Virus record (IMG/VR): IMGVR_UViG_3300046809_000224
Location: 1 to 64,000 of that record
Strand: one strand, 5' to 3'
Origin: a virus
DNA: 64,000 nucleotides
Made by a program: the position numbers and the translations under genes. Positions 46,378 to 58,267 of the stretch are shown piece by piece (the stretch's first letter is position 1; each line of letters opens with the position of its first letter). Below the pieces are notes generated by a model. That model ran no database searches, had not been told where the DNA came from, and worked only from the letters and a program-made list of their open reading frames with translations.

Positions 46378-47792
46378 ATGGCTGAAATCACAATCGAAGG
46401 CTCCAAGCTGTCCTCGAGCCTGGTCGATCTGCTGATGGCTGACGACTTGGTGCCGGGCGCAGAGCCGGGTTATCAGCTGTGCAAGCAGATATACGCGTTC
46501 CATCCCTTGGGTGGAAAGATCGTCGACCAGCCGATCCAGTTGGCGATGAGTCAGCCGCGCAAGATTTCGATTCCCAATAGCCCGGAAGAGCCGGTGCGGG
46601 ATGCGTTCGTGCGTAAGTGGCGCGAGATCAACGCCGACAGCTACATCGCGAACACGGCGCGTCTCGGAAAAATCTACGGCGCATCGGCGATTGTCTGCGG
46701 TGCGAAAGACGTCGACACTACGTCACCCATCGATCTGAGCAAGATCTCCGCCCAGCAGTTCTACTTCAACGCGCTCGACCCGCTGAACACCGCGGGATCG
46801 TTGGTGCTGAATCAGGACCCCAACGCGCCGGACTTTCAGAAGCCGACGATGATCACGGCTGCCGGACAGGAATATCACCCTTCTCGCACCTGCGTCTGGT
46901 TCAACGAAGCGCCGCTTTACATCGAGTACACGAGCTCGGCATTCGGCTATACAGGGCGCTCCGTCTTCCAGCGCGCTCTCTTCCCGTTGAAGTCATTCGT
47001 GCAGACGATGATTGCCGACGATATGGTCTCGCGCAAAGTCGGCGTGCTTGTCGCCAAGATGAAGCCGGCGGGATCGATCGCCGACAGAGCGATGGCAGTT
47101 TTGCAAGGGATCAAGCGCAACGTCGTCAAGGAAGCGCAGACGAACAACGTCATCAATATTGCGACGGACGAAGCGATCGAGACGCTGAACCTGCTCAATG
47201 CAGACGGAGCGCTCACGACGTCTCGCAAGAACATTCTCGAGAACATTGCCGCGGCTGTACCGCAGCCAGCGAAGATGCTTAATTCCGAATCGTATGCGGA
47301 AGGGTTCGGCGAAGGGACTGAGGACGCGAAGGAAATCGTCCGGTACATCGACAACGAGCGGCTGAAGATGCAGCCGCTTTACGATTTCTTCGACAACATC
47401 GTCATGCACCTGGCATGGACGCCTGAGTTCTTCGCGACGATCCAGAAGACGATCCCGGAATACAAAAAGCTCACATACGAGCAGGCTTTCTATCAGTGGA
47501 AGAACGCGTTCACTGCTGAATGGCCGTCTTTGCTTGTCGAGCCGGAATCGAAGCTGGTTGAGGTTGAGGATGTCAAGCTCAAAAGCATCATCGCGGCGCT
47601 CGAAGTCCTGAGGCCGGACCTCGACCCGGACAACCTGGCACGTCTGATCGAGTGGGCGGCCAACAACATCAACGAATCGAAGCACCTGTTTTCGAATCCT
47701 CTCGTGCTGGACTACGATGATTTAAAGAACTACGTTCCACCTACGCCAGACAAAGAACCCAACGAGCCGGCGCCCTTCTCGCGCGAATCCTG

Positions 47793-47793
<1 letters not shown>
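46378..47793 (+). CDS. Portal protein (DUF1073 family)
   Basis: 471 residues: LCKQIYAFHPLGGKIVDQPI, ANTARLGKIYGASAIVCGAKD, FQRALFPLKSFVQTMIADDM and ESYAEGFGEGTEDAKEIVRYIDNERLKMQPLYDFFDNI are characteristic of DUF1073-type portals. It forms the dodecameric vertex ring for DNA entry. Starts 18 bases after terL. Confidence 0.88.
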
Positions 47794-50553
<2,760 letters not shown>

Positions 50554-50574
50554 CTGCAGTAGTCGCTAACACGA

Positions 50575-50599
50575 GGCCCGCCACTGAGCGGGCTTTTTT
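50575..50599 (+). terminator. Intrinsic terminator before head structural genes
   Basis: GCCCGC, loop CACTGA, GCGGGC followed by six T. It may balance scaffold against capsid transcription. Confidence 0.88.
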
Positions 50600-50618
50600 C
50601 ATTTCAGGATAGGAAAAC

Positions 50619-51503
50619 ATGGCACTCAATACGCCTTTCTACCCGTACGCGACTACGAATGCTCAAGGTTCGTTCTCGGTACAAAGCGCTGGCTACGTTC
50701 AGGGCGTCTATCAGGACGCTCCGGCCACGCGCTACTCGCTCGCAGTCGGCACTGTCTCCGCAAGCGCAACTCGCCCGATGTGGGGCGGCATGGCCATCTC
50801 CGAGAGCATCGCTCCCGCATCGGGATATGACCGCACCCTCGGCGGCACGATCGTCGAGGCGTCGGCTGTTGCGAACATCACCGGCTTCACGGTTTTCAAC
50901 AACGCCTATGCGTGGGTTGGTTCGCCGTCGAGCCCAGTTCCGACCGCTGGTGCTGCTGGCATGTCGGTGCCGTTCTTCCGTCTTGGCTCGGGTATTGCGA
51001 TTCCGGTCGCCATGGACCCGTCGCTCGTGTCGCTGGACGGCAGCCTGATCACCAGCCAGGTGTCGTGGGACTTCAACAACCAGGTTCTGCAGCCGTATGA
51101 CGCAGCAACGGCGACCTACTCGGTCACCTCTGCAACGTCGTCGTACTCGAACGGCGTGTACACGATCGCTATCGTGATGGCTGCGGCCTCGCCGGTTGCT
51201 GGCGTGGGCGACTTCATCAACATCAGCGGCGTGACCGGCACGGGCGCATCGCTCGTGAACGGCAACCAGACCGTTTCGGCATTCACCGACAACCAGCACT
51301 TCTCGATCCAGATCACCGCTGGCTCGGGTTCGATCGCGACGGGCGCGCTGTCGGGCACGATCGTACTCAACTACGGCACGGGTGCACTCCCCGTCAAGAT
51401 CCTGGACATCAACGCTGGCAACAGCATGACTGTCTCCTACAACGCAACCACCGGCGCAGCTACCTGGAATCGTCAAGGTTACGCGGCCCTTATCCAGCTC
51501 TAA
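50619..51503 (+). CDS. Head decoration protein with Ig-like insert
   Basis: 294 residues starting ALNTPFYPYATTNAQGSFSVQSAGYVQG, with DAPATRYSLAVGTVSASATRPMWGGMAISE, a decoration-type beta-tulip pattern. Residues about 165-255 (YSNGVYTIAIVMAAASPVAG; ASLVNGNQTVSAFTDNQHFS) look like an inserted Ig-like domain, similar in style to the sheath protein. Located between scaffold and capsid genes. Confidence 0.7.
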   Translation: MALNTPFYPYATTNAQGSFSVQSAGYVQGVYQDAPATRYSLAVGTVSASATRPMWGGMAISESIAPASGYDRTLGGTIVEASAVANITGFTVFNNAYAWVGSPSSPVPTAGAAGMSVPFFRLGSGIAIPVAMDPSLVSLDGSLITSQVSWDFNNQVLQPYDAATATYSVTSATSSYSNGVYTIAIVMAAASPVAGVGDFINISGVTGTGASLVNGNQTVSAFTDNQHFSIQITAGSGSIATGALSGTIVLNYGTGALPVKILDINAGNSMTVSYNATTGAATWNRQGYAALIQL

Positions 51504-51512
51504 GGACAAAAA

Positions 51513-52532
51513 ATGGCCAATATCGTACCGGCACAAATCCGGGTCAACCCGTCGTATGTGGTTCCCGAACTCCTCCTGCAATACCAACAGGCATCGGGTG
51601 CTTTCGACACGATCGCAACCGGCGATCCGCTCGTCCGTCTTGGCGAGGGCGATCTCGCCGTCTACATCAAGCGTCTCGACGTCCGCACGCAGGTCCAGAC
51701 CGGCCAGTTCGTTGCCAATGCGTTGCCGAGCTGCACGGTGGTCTACAACGAAATCAGCACGCCGACGTACATGATCCGTTCGCGCGCTGAGTATGACCAC
51801 CACGACACGGCTGCTCTCGGCCGCGTTGGCGCGTCGACCGTCGAGGCGCACCGTCTGGCAATGCGTCAGGGCACGTTCCAGCAACAGCGGAATCTGCTGC
51901 TGTATGGCGCGAACCCGGCAAACGGCGAAGGTCTGCTCAACGCGAACGGCGCGACGGCACTGAACCTGCCGGCTGACCCGAACGGCAACACGTCGATCTC
52001 GACGTATGACAACGGCGCGTTGGCGTTCTTCCTCGCACAGCAGATCGCTGCGATCAAGACGCGCACGATGACGGTTGGCGTCCCGGCACGATTCACGGTG
52101 CTGACGACCCAGCGCATCATGCAGGCGATCAGCTACTACGGCATCGTGCAACTCACGCAGTTCCAGCGTGAAGGCGCAGGCTCGAAGTCGATCCGCGGCC
52201 TCGTGGATGACGTCGCCGGCTGGAACAAGGACGAGATCACCTGGACTTGCGATGACACGCTCATCGGCAAGGGCGCAGGCGGTACCGACCTGATCATCAT
52301 TTCCATGCCGGAAGTGAAGAAGAACCGCGTGAACAAGATCAACACGAACGTGTTTGCCGAACTCACGCCGGGCCTCGACGCATGCTCGCTTCAGCTTGTC
52401 GACCGTGCTGCTCCGACCGAAATCATCGCCCCGCTCCCCGCTGGTGCTGTTGACGTTGTGTCGGAACTGCGCTCGACGTCGGGCTGGGCGCCGCGTCCGG
52501 AAGCCATCACGCTGGTTAGCGCTGGCTTCTAA
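51513..52532 (+). CDS. Major capsid protein (DUF2184, HK97-like fold)
   Basis: 339 residues. YQQASGAFDTIATGDPLVRL, EYDHHDTAALGRVGASTVEAHRLAMRQG, RNLLLYGANPANGEGLLNANG, and the C-terminal RVNKINTNVFAELTPGL match DUF2184 capsid proteins. It is the shell subunit, expected in hundreds of copies. Confidence 0.88.
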   Translation: MANIVPAQIRVNPSYVVPELLLQYQQASGAFDTIATGDPLVRLGEGDLAVYIKRLDVRTQVQTGQFVANALPSCTVVYNEISTPTYMIRSRAEYDHHDTAALGRVGASTVEAHRLAMRQGTFQQQRNLLLYGANPANGEGLLNANGATALNLPADPNGNTSISTYDNGALAFFLAQQIAAIKTRTMTVGVPARFTVLTTQRIMQAISYYGIVQLTQFQREGAGSKSIRGLVDDVAGWNKDEITWTCDDTLIGKGAGGTDLIIISMPEVKKNRVNKINTNVFAELTPGLDACSLQLVDRAAPTEIIAPLPAGAVDVVSELRSTSGWAPRPEAITLVSAGF

Positions 52533-52628
52533 ACGGTCAGCTCGCGGATAGGTTGCGCAACTGACAAGCACGCCCCCTGTCGTGTTTCCGCGGGCTCCAA
52601 TACAGGGACTTAACTAACAGGGAATACC

Positions 52629-53144
52629 ATGCCGTTATTCGTCGCAAATCTGACCAAACACAATTTCCAGTTGCACTTCTGGACCGAGCGCACGCAGCGC
52701 CCGATCTTCGTGGAAATCCCTCCCGGCCAGCAGAAGAGCATCTATCCCGAAGGCTCTCGCGCCGACCACGAAAGCATCGTGAATCAGCACAAGATGTACG
52801 GCATGCTGCCGGTATCGGAAATCGATCGCGCCAAAGGATTCGTCGGCCAGTGCTATCAGTTCGATACGCCAATCCCGCTGGACCGTCTCTATAACACGAT
52901 GACGAACAACGAGGATGTGCTGTATGACGAAGCGGCCGAGCGCCGGAAGGAAGCCGCAGCCTCGTCCGATGACTTGATGCGCAAGGCAGCGCAGGAAACC
53001 GATTCGAAGATCGCATCTTTCGAGGTCGAGATTGAAGAGGTCGACCAGAAAGGCGTCGAGTCTCAGGTTCATGAAGTCATCACGGTCGGCGAAGAAAAGC
53101 CGCAACAGTCTGAACGTCGCCGCGGTCGCCCGCGTCGTAGCTAA
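52629..53144 (+). CDS. Head-associated structural protein
   Basis: 171 residues. FVANLTKHNFQLHFWTERTQRPIFVEIPPGQQKSIY is a beta-rich N-terminus; DDLMRKAAQETDSKIASFEVEI and a basic tail RRRGRPRRS follow. Found right after the capsid in related phages. Possible completion or core protein. Confidence 0.6.
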   Translation: MPLFVANLTKHNFQLHFWTERTQRPIFVEIPPGQQKSIYPEGSRADHESIVNQHKMYGMLPVSEIDRAKGFVGQCYQFDTPIPLDRLYNTMTNNEDVLYDEAAERRKEAAASSDDLMRKAAQETDSKIASFEVEIEEVDQKGVESQVHEVITVGEEKPQQSERRRGRPRRS

Positions 53145-53152
53145 GAGGCAAT

Positions 53153-53656
53153 ATGTGCACGCCCTGCTTTCCACCGCTTCCCGGCATGGGCGTGCTTGCC
53201 CCATGGCAGACCAAGTCCGCGCCGAACACAACTGATCTGTACACTTTCCTGACGACGGTCGCGGGAGTTCCGACTGCCGCGCTACCTTCCAGTAGTCCAT
53301 ACATCGCGTGGGCACTGAGCTACGCCGAAGAAAAGACGCTTCTGGTGCTTTACGCCATTGGGCAGGACTATTACTGCTTTGCCGTCTATTGCCTGGCAAC
53401 GTCCTTCCTGCTGAACTGGTGCCCTGATCAGCCGGGCCAGACGTTCTTTGCGCAGGCCCGCTCCGACATGAAGCTCACCAGCTTCACGCCCGGCGTCGTC
53501 AATTCCGCGGCGGATCAGGGGACGTCTGATTCGCTGTTATCCCCGGACTTTCTCAAGGGCCTCACGCTCGGCCAACTGCAGGCGCTCCGTGATCCATATG
53601 GACGGCAATGGCTGGCCATGCAACAGGATCTTGGCGCCATCTGGGGCATCAGTTGA
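53153..53656 (+). CDS. Head-tail connector-like protein
   Basis: 167 residues with a small N-terminal CTPCFPPLPG segment, then IAWALSYAEEKTLLVLYAIGQDYYCFAVYCLATSFLLNWCPD (helical) and FLKGLTLGQLQALRDPYGRQWLAMQQDLGAIWG. Position after the capsid genes supports a connector/adaptor role. Not certain. Confidence 0.55.
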   Translation: MCTPCFPPLPGMGVLAPWQTKSAPNTTDLYTFLTTVAGVPTAALPSSSPYIAWALSYAEEKTLLVLYAIGQDYYCFAVYCLATSFLLNWCPDQPGQTFFAQARSDMKLTSFTPGVVNSAADQGTSDSLLSPDFLKGLTLGQLQALRDPYGRQWLAMQQDLGAIWGIS

Positions 53657-53664
53657 GGTAAATC

Positions 53665-54219
53665 ATGGCAGCGAGAGACTTTGCCACTCCGATGGCTGAG
53701 GGTGGCGGAAGTTATTCGCCTGTGCACGTCGGCACTACGACCGCGCCACCTGGCCGGATCACGTTGCACCTCGGCGTGATCGACGTCCCGTACGTAGACG
53801 GCGGTGGATCGAAGGGAAAGAAAGGCAAGAAAAGCGCCTCTACGAAGACGACCGGCGAGGTCGCCGAAATCCTCGAAGAGAAGTACGGCGTGTTGGACAC
53901 GTTTGCTTTTGCGCGTCTGCCGGACATCGCTAAAGCACTGGAGCATTCCATTGCCGGACAGCTTGAAACCATGATGATGGGCGGCCATCCCTCGGGCAAC
54001 CCGTTTGCCGGCGCCGAGTCATCGATCACCATGATGATGAAAAACTTCATCTCGATGCAGGAAATCGAGCACATGGGGGTCGAGGGAGTTCCGACGCAGG
54101 CCGCACTGAATGGCGTCAATCACCGCCTGAAGCATCCATACGCCAAGGGCAATCCCCGGCGCCCTTCTTTCATCGACACATCGCTCTACTGGTCAACGCT
54201 CACCGCGTGGTTTGATTAA
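53665..54219 (+). CDS. Head-tail joining protein
   Basis: 184 residues: YSPVHVGTTTAPPGRITLHLGVIDVPY, a Lys/Gly-rich loop (GSKGKKGKKSASTK), then helices with EVAEILEEKYGVLDTFAFARL. The stop overlaps the next start. The likely role is joining or tail-completion. Confidence 0.55.
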   Translation: MAARDFATPMAEGGGSYSPVHVGTTTAPPGRITLHLGVIDVPYVDGGGSKGKKGKKSASTKTTGEVAEILEEKYGVLDTFAFARLPDIAKALEHSIAGQLETMMMGGHPSGNPFAGAESSITMMMKNFISMQEIEHMGVEGVPTQAALNGVNHRLKHPYAKGNPRRPSFIDTSLYWSTLTAWFD

Positions 54220-55166
54220 TGCCAACTATCGCCGAATCGCTAGGATCGCAAAGCCAGTTGGCGAGTACGTTGGCGGCCGGCGTCGACCAGATATCGCAAA
54301 GCCAGTCGGTCACGTTCACCCGGTATAGCCAGTCGATTCTCGCGACTGACGGGTATGTGTTCTGGGTCAACACCGGGGTCACGCAAACAGTCCAAGGGTC
54401 TTTGCACCTTGTGACGGATCAACAACAGAACGAAGACGAAACGATTGACGTCAACCGGATCATCTTCACTGCCCTCAGCCAGATAGACGTTTTCAACACC
54501 GCGGCGCCTACCGATCTGTTCATTGGGACTATCGACGGCATCCGGTTCTCGTTCAACGCACGGGGATCGCTTTACAAGCAAGCCAACCTGTACCACTACG
54601 TTGGCAACGCCGTTTATCCGGCGCTCGCTTCGCAGTTAATCGATAGCGCGGCTGACCTGCCGACCGGGCCGATCGTATCCAACAGCCTGCCGATCTGGCT
54701 GGCGCAGGGCACACCAGCGCTTCCTGTTTATCCGTCGTATCTGGTGCCGGCGAACGTCGTCCCGCCCTATGTTGTGGCGCACGTCGAGCCCGATGCTACG
54801 GAAGCACCTTCGTTCCCGATCTATGTGTGGCCGGGCACGACCGTACCGAATTCCGGTGCGTCGCCTTTGCATGACATGCCGAGTTCACAACTCGCCAAGG
54901 ATCGCGTTCGCCTGACTCTGTACGGCCTCACGAATCAGCAGGCGATCCAGTTCTATGCGTCGCTGATTGACTACTCGTTGAACACCGACAACTTCGGATT
55001 TGGCAATTCGCCGGTGCTGAAAGACGCCAAGCGCACCCAGTCCGAGTTGAGCGTTATCGCGATGAAAAAGACGCTCGACATTGACGCCTGGTACTTCCAG
55101 ACGACGTCCGATGCGATCGCGCGCCGATTGATTCTCTCGGCTGGTTTCTCCTCCATCACCACCTAG
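54219..55166 (+). CDS. Tail/connector structural protein
   Basis: 315 residues, Ser/Thr/Gln/Asn-rich with few charges: ESLGSQSQLASTLAAGVDQISQSQSVTFTRYSQ; SPLHDMPSSQLAKDRVRLTLYGLTNQQAIQFYASLIDYSL. In related phages this position holds a tail-terminator or collar gene. Called by position. Confidence 0.5.
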   Translation: MPTIAESLGSQSQLASTLAAGVDQISQSQSVTFTRYSQSILATDGYVFWVNTGVTQTVQGSLHLVTDQQQNEDETIDVNRIIFTALSQIDVFNTAAPTDLFIGTIDGIRFSFNARGSLYKQANLYHYVGNAVYPALASQLIDSAADLPTGPIVSNSLPIWLAQGTPALPVYPSYLVPANVVPPYVVAHVEPDATEAPSFPIYVWPGTTVPNSGASPLHDMPSSQLAKDRVRLTLYGLTNQQAIQFYASLIDYSLNTDNFGFGNSPVLKDAKRTQSELSVIAMKKTLDIDAWYFQTTSDAIARRLILSAGFSSITT

Positions 55167-55189
55167 CGGGGCACCCCGACTAGTCATTC

Positions 55190-55214
55190 CACCCCGCCGC
55201 GAGCGGGGTTTTTC
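55190..55214 (+). terminator. Intrinsic terminator before the tail genes
   Basis: CCCCGC, loop CGCGA, GCGGGG and five T. It lies between the connector gene and the 124-residue protein. Confidence 0.88.
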
Positions 55215-55230
55215 TTTTCAGGAGCTTTAA

Positions 55231-55605
55231 ATGCCCCAGGCCCCGCTTCAAGCAAACGTAGCACTCAACGCAGCAAACAAGAGTTCGCAACTCCAGATGG
55301 ATGCGAGCGGAAATCTGCTCGTCGGCAATGGTTCGGCCAACAAGCTCAACGTTACCGCCATCAATCTCGTGAAGGCCGGTGCAGGTCGGGTTTGCAAAGT
55401 CACGGTTGTCGCCGCCGCCACCGCCGGCAACTTTGCTGTGTACGACGTCGCCACCACCGGTGCCGCTGCGACCGCCAACGCAATTCTCAAATACACCGCT
55501 TCGTGGCCGGCGGTCGGCACCGTCATCAACCTTGATTTCCCTTGCGCGGCAGGCATCGTCGTAGATCCGGGTACGGGTGGCCAGGTCGCCGTTTCGTTCG
55601 ATTAA
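55231..55605 (+). CDS. Small virion protein before the sheath
   Basis: 124 residues, Ala/Gly/Val-rich: SQLQMDASGNLLVGNGSANKLNVTAI, VTVVAAATAGNFAVYDVATTG, IVVDPGTGGQVAVSF. A predicted single beta-sandwich, like cement or decoration proteins. Role inferred. Confidence 0.55.
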   Translation: MPQAPLQANVALNAANKSSQLQMDASGNLLVGNGSANKLNVTAINLVKAGAGRVCKVTVVAAATAGNFAVYDVATTGAAATANAILKYTASWPAVGTVINLDFPCAAGIVVDPGTGGQVAVSFD

Positions 55606-55620
55606 TAGAGGTCCGCCCAC

Positions 55621-56946
55621 ATGGCAACCACAATCACACCGACTATCGTAACGGTCAATACGACCGTCACGCGCGCGCCGACCGTCTCCCAACTGCAGCA
55701 AAGTGGTACGATTGTGTCGGCGGGCGGTACTACTCTCGCAAGCGGAACGTATCAGTATTGCGGCTCTCTATCCGCCGTGCAGGCAATCCTCGCCACGCCC
55801 CTCGCGCTGACCGGCATGGTCTGGTCGAGCGGCACGGTGACCGCTACCACCGCAGCCACCATCGGTTTGGCAACAGGCCAGACGTTCACGACAACTATTG
55901 CTGGTGCGACGCCTGCCGCTTATAACGGCACTTACACCGCGACGGTTGCTAGCGCCAACACTTTCACGTTCGCTCTTGCCGCCAATCCCGGCACCCAGAC
56001 CGTTCCGGGCACCTACCTGCCGTCGAACGCGGGCTTTATCAGCAACTCGGCGACGACGTTCTTCGCGCAGGGTAATTCGGTTGGCGTCTACGTGCTGGAA
56101 CTGGGTGCGCAGACCACCGCAGCGTCGGCAATCACTGCCCTGCAAACGTGGATCACGGCAAACAGCAATCCGCAAGTCTTCTACGCATACCTGCTGCCGG
56201 CCGCGTGGGATGCCGCATCGTCCGCCGCCCTGAATACGATGACGGCGAACTACGAGAGCCCAAGCGGTCAGACGTATTTCTTTGTCACCACGACCGTTGC
56301 GAACCTGCCGAACTACGCCAATAACAAGGCGGTGTATGCGCAGGTCCCGAGCCCGACTAAGGCGTCGACCGAGCATCAACTGTCGGTGGACTTCTACAAC
56401 TGGCTCGCCAATAAGCCGGGCTCGGCCAGTCCGCTGGCGCCGATGTCGTATCGCTATGCTTTCGGCGTGACTCCTTGGTCGCAGGTCGGCAACCAGACCA
56501 GCATCAATACGATTCTGACCAACTACGGCAACCTGATTCTGACGGGCGCTGAGGGCGGCATTTCCACTGCGTGCGTTTTCAAGGGCACGACGATGGACGG
56601 CGAACAGGCTGCCTGGTGGTATGGCATCGACTGGTTCCGCATTCAGGTCAAGCAGGCGCTCGCCGCGGCAATCATCAACGGCTCGAACAGCAACCCACCG
56701 CTGCTCTATGACCAGAACGGCATTAACACGCTGCTCGCCGTTGCTCAGAACGTGGCGAATTCGGCTGTCAAGTTCGGCTGTGCGCTGAGCGCGGTTGTGA
56801 CCGCAGTCCCGTTCGCGACTTACACCACGGACAACCCGAACGATTACAACGCAGGCATCTACAACGGCTTCGCGGCGACGGTGGTTGGTCAGAATGCATT
56901 TTTGACCCTGACTTTCAATCTCGACGCTACGCAGTTCGTTGCTTAA
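55621..56946 (+). CDS. Contractile tail sheath protein
   Basis: 441 residues. QLQQSGTIVSAGGTTLASGTYQYCGS, then an inserted beta domain (ATIGLATGQTFTTTIAGATPAAYNGTYTATVASANT) at about 75-140, and the sheath core VFYAYLLPAAWDAASSAAL, GITAFGVTPWSQ-like GVTPWSQVGNQ, WWYGIDWFRIQVKQALAAAIING and DYNAGIYNGFAATVVGQNAF. Marks a myovirus. The insert probably decorates the tail surface. Confidence 0.85.
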   Translation: MATTITPTIVTVNTTVTRAPTVSQLQQSGTIVSAGGTTLASGTYQYCGSLSAVQAILATPLALTGMVWSSGTVTATTAATIGLATGQTFTTTIAGATPAAYNGTYTATVASANTFTFALAANPGTQTVPGTYLPSNAGFISNSATTFFAQGNSVGVYVLELGAQTTAASAITALQTWITANSNPQVFYAYLLPAAWDAASSAALNTMTANYESPSGQTYFFVTTTVANLPNYANNKAVYAQVPSPTKASTEHQLSVDFYNWLANKPGSASPLAPMSYRYAFGVTPWSQVGNQTSINTILTNYGNLILTGAEGGISTACVFKGTTMDGEQAAWWYGIDWFRIQVKQALAAAIINGSNSNPPLLYDQNGINTLLAVAQNVANSAVKFGCALSAVVTAVPFATYTTDNPNDYNAGIYNGFAATVVGQNAFLTLTFNLDATQFVA

Positions 56947-56955
56947 GGACGCACC

Positions 56956-57399
56956 ATGGCAAATCCCTATCTCAATGCGGGTCCGCTAAACCGCGTCCGA
57001 TGCTCCGTCGTAGTGGCGGCCTTTCCCACGTTGAACATCACGGCCCAGTACATGGGCAAGTCGTTCGCGCACATCGAATTTGAAGGCGATTTCGTGCCTC
57101 AGATCGAAACCGCAACCGGCGTCGTGAACTCGCCGGAGCCATACGTCATGGCCAGCATCACCGTGGGGCTGCTGCGGTCCCAGGCCTTGGCAGCGAGCTG
57201 GCTCGCGCAGGCACAGGACACAGGCATTCTTGGCGACGTGACGATTCACAGCGACACGTCTGCATGGCCGGCGATCACGCTGAACGACACGGCCATCCGC
57301 TCGATTTCGCCTGGTGCGTTCGACGGCACCGATCCTGTTGTCCGGCTAACGCTCCGAGGCACCTACAACATCAACAGCTCGCTCTGGTCCTTCACTTGA
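56956..57399 (+). CDS. Tail tube protein
   Basis: 147 residues: MANPYLNAGPLNRVRCSVVV, FAHIEFEGDFVPQIETATGVVNSPEPYVMASITVGLLRSQALAASWLAQAQ, and a C-terminal Thr/Leu-rich strand. Size and position directly after the sheath identify the tube subunit. Confidence 0.82.
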   Translation: MANPYLNAGPLNRVRCSVVVAAFPTLNITAQYMGKSFAHIEFEGDFVPQIETATGVVNSPEPYVMASITVGLLRSQALAASWLAQAQDTGILGDVTIHSDTSAWPAITLNDTAIRSISPGAFDGTDPVVRLTLRGTYNINSSLWSFT

Positions 57400-57488
57400 C
57401 CATCACGCCACGGCTAGGGACGCGACCCGAAAGCCAGCACCTTACTGGTTGCCGTGGCACCTCATAAGGCTCAGTTAAAGGGATTGAG

Positions 57489-58151
57489 ATGAAGATCGAC
57501 GAACGGCGGAATCTGGTTCTACCCGTCGTGACAGATAAGGTCACGAAGAAAGTCATAAAGCAGGTCGACGGAAAAGACGTGCCCGAGGAAGTAACGGAAG
57601 ATGTGGTCCGTATTTATGCCTTCCACACTCCCGTCTCCCGCGCCATCTTCGAGCAGCATTACCGTGTTCTCGCTGCCACCAAGGCTTCGCTGTCAAGCAA
57701 GGGTGCGCACTACCTGATGGGCGCTGGCCCGCGGATCGCGGCGCTGACCCTGAAAGACGAAGGGCGAAAAGAGGCGGCTAGTTTGGGCATGGTCGACGAG
57801 CGAGGGAATGTTCACGACGAGTCCACCGATGCACTCTTCGCTGAGTTCAAGCGTCTCACGACCGTTCTTTGCCCGAGCCCGACCGGCTGGGACATGCTAC
57901 CCGTAGAGACGGCCATCTCGAGCGGAAAGATCGACGCCGAGGATTGGGAGGAAACGGTCGCCGCCGTCACTTTTTTTACCTGTCACTATGCGATGGCGAA
58001 AAAGGCGGATCGCGAGACGGCAGCGAAGGGAACAGCATCCTTTCTGGGTGCGTCGATCACGTCATCCACGCCTACGGAATTCATCGCCTCTTTGCCGACA
58101 TTGACGCAGGCCGCGCCTACGACAAAGACACCATCGTCGATTCCATCCTGA
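57489..58151 (+). CDS. Tail assembly chaperone, short form
   Basis: 220 residues: an N-terminal Lys/Glu-rich part (KKVIKQVDGKDVPEEVTED), YAFHTPVSRAIFEQHYRVLAATKASL, and CPSPTGWDMLPVETAI. Between tube and tape measure genes, the typical place of the G-type chaperone. A T7 slippery site at 57971-57977 allows a -1 shift into the extended form. Confidence 0.82.
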   Translation: MKIDERRNLVLPVVTDKVTKKVIKQVDGKDVPEEVTEDVVRIYAFHTPVSRAIFEQHYRVLAATKASLSSKGAHYLMGAGPRIAALTLKDEGRKEAASLGMVDERGNVHDESTDALFAEFKRLTTVLCPSPTGWDMLPVETAISSGKIDAEDWEETVAAVTFFTCHYAMAKKADRETAAKGTASFLGASITSSTPTEFIASLPTLTQAAPTTKTPSSIPS

Positions 58152-58267
58152 ACTACATCGCCACTGAGGGATTCGGCGAGGTGTTTGAGCGGTACGACAG
58201 CCCATATCGAACAGCGCAGCAGTTCCGTCATCGGTATCTGATCGAGGCGCTCAAGAGGCCAGCATGA
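57489..58267 (+). CDS. Tail assembly chaperone, frameshifted long form (GT-like)
   Basis: At ACT-TTT-TTT-ACC the zero-frame codons give the heptamer T-TTT-TTT, which permits a -1 slip of two tRNAs. Continuing at TAC, the -1 frame is open to the stop overlapping the tape measure start and reads DHVIHAYGIHRLFADIDAG, NYIATEGFGEVFERYDS and RHRYLIEALKRPA, a well-formed helical domain. 163 + 96 = 259 residues. This is the gpG/gpGT arrangement of tailed phages. Confidence 0.72.

Noticed and set aside
50604-52571. A 655-residue frame on the minus strand opposite decoration and capsid genes
   Set aside because: It lies wholly antisense to strong structural genes; its Arg/Val/Asp-heavy composition is what GC-rich codons give in reverse. 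No domain or ribosome site.
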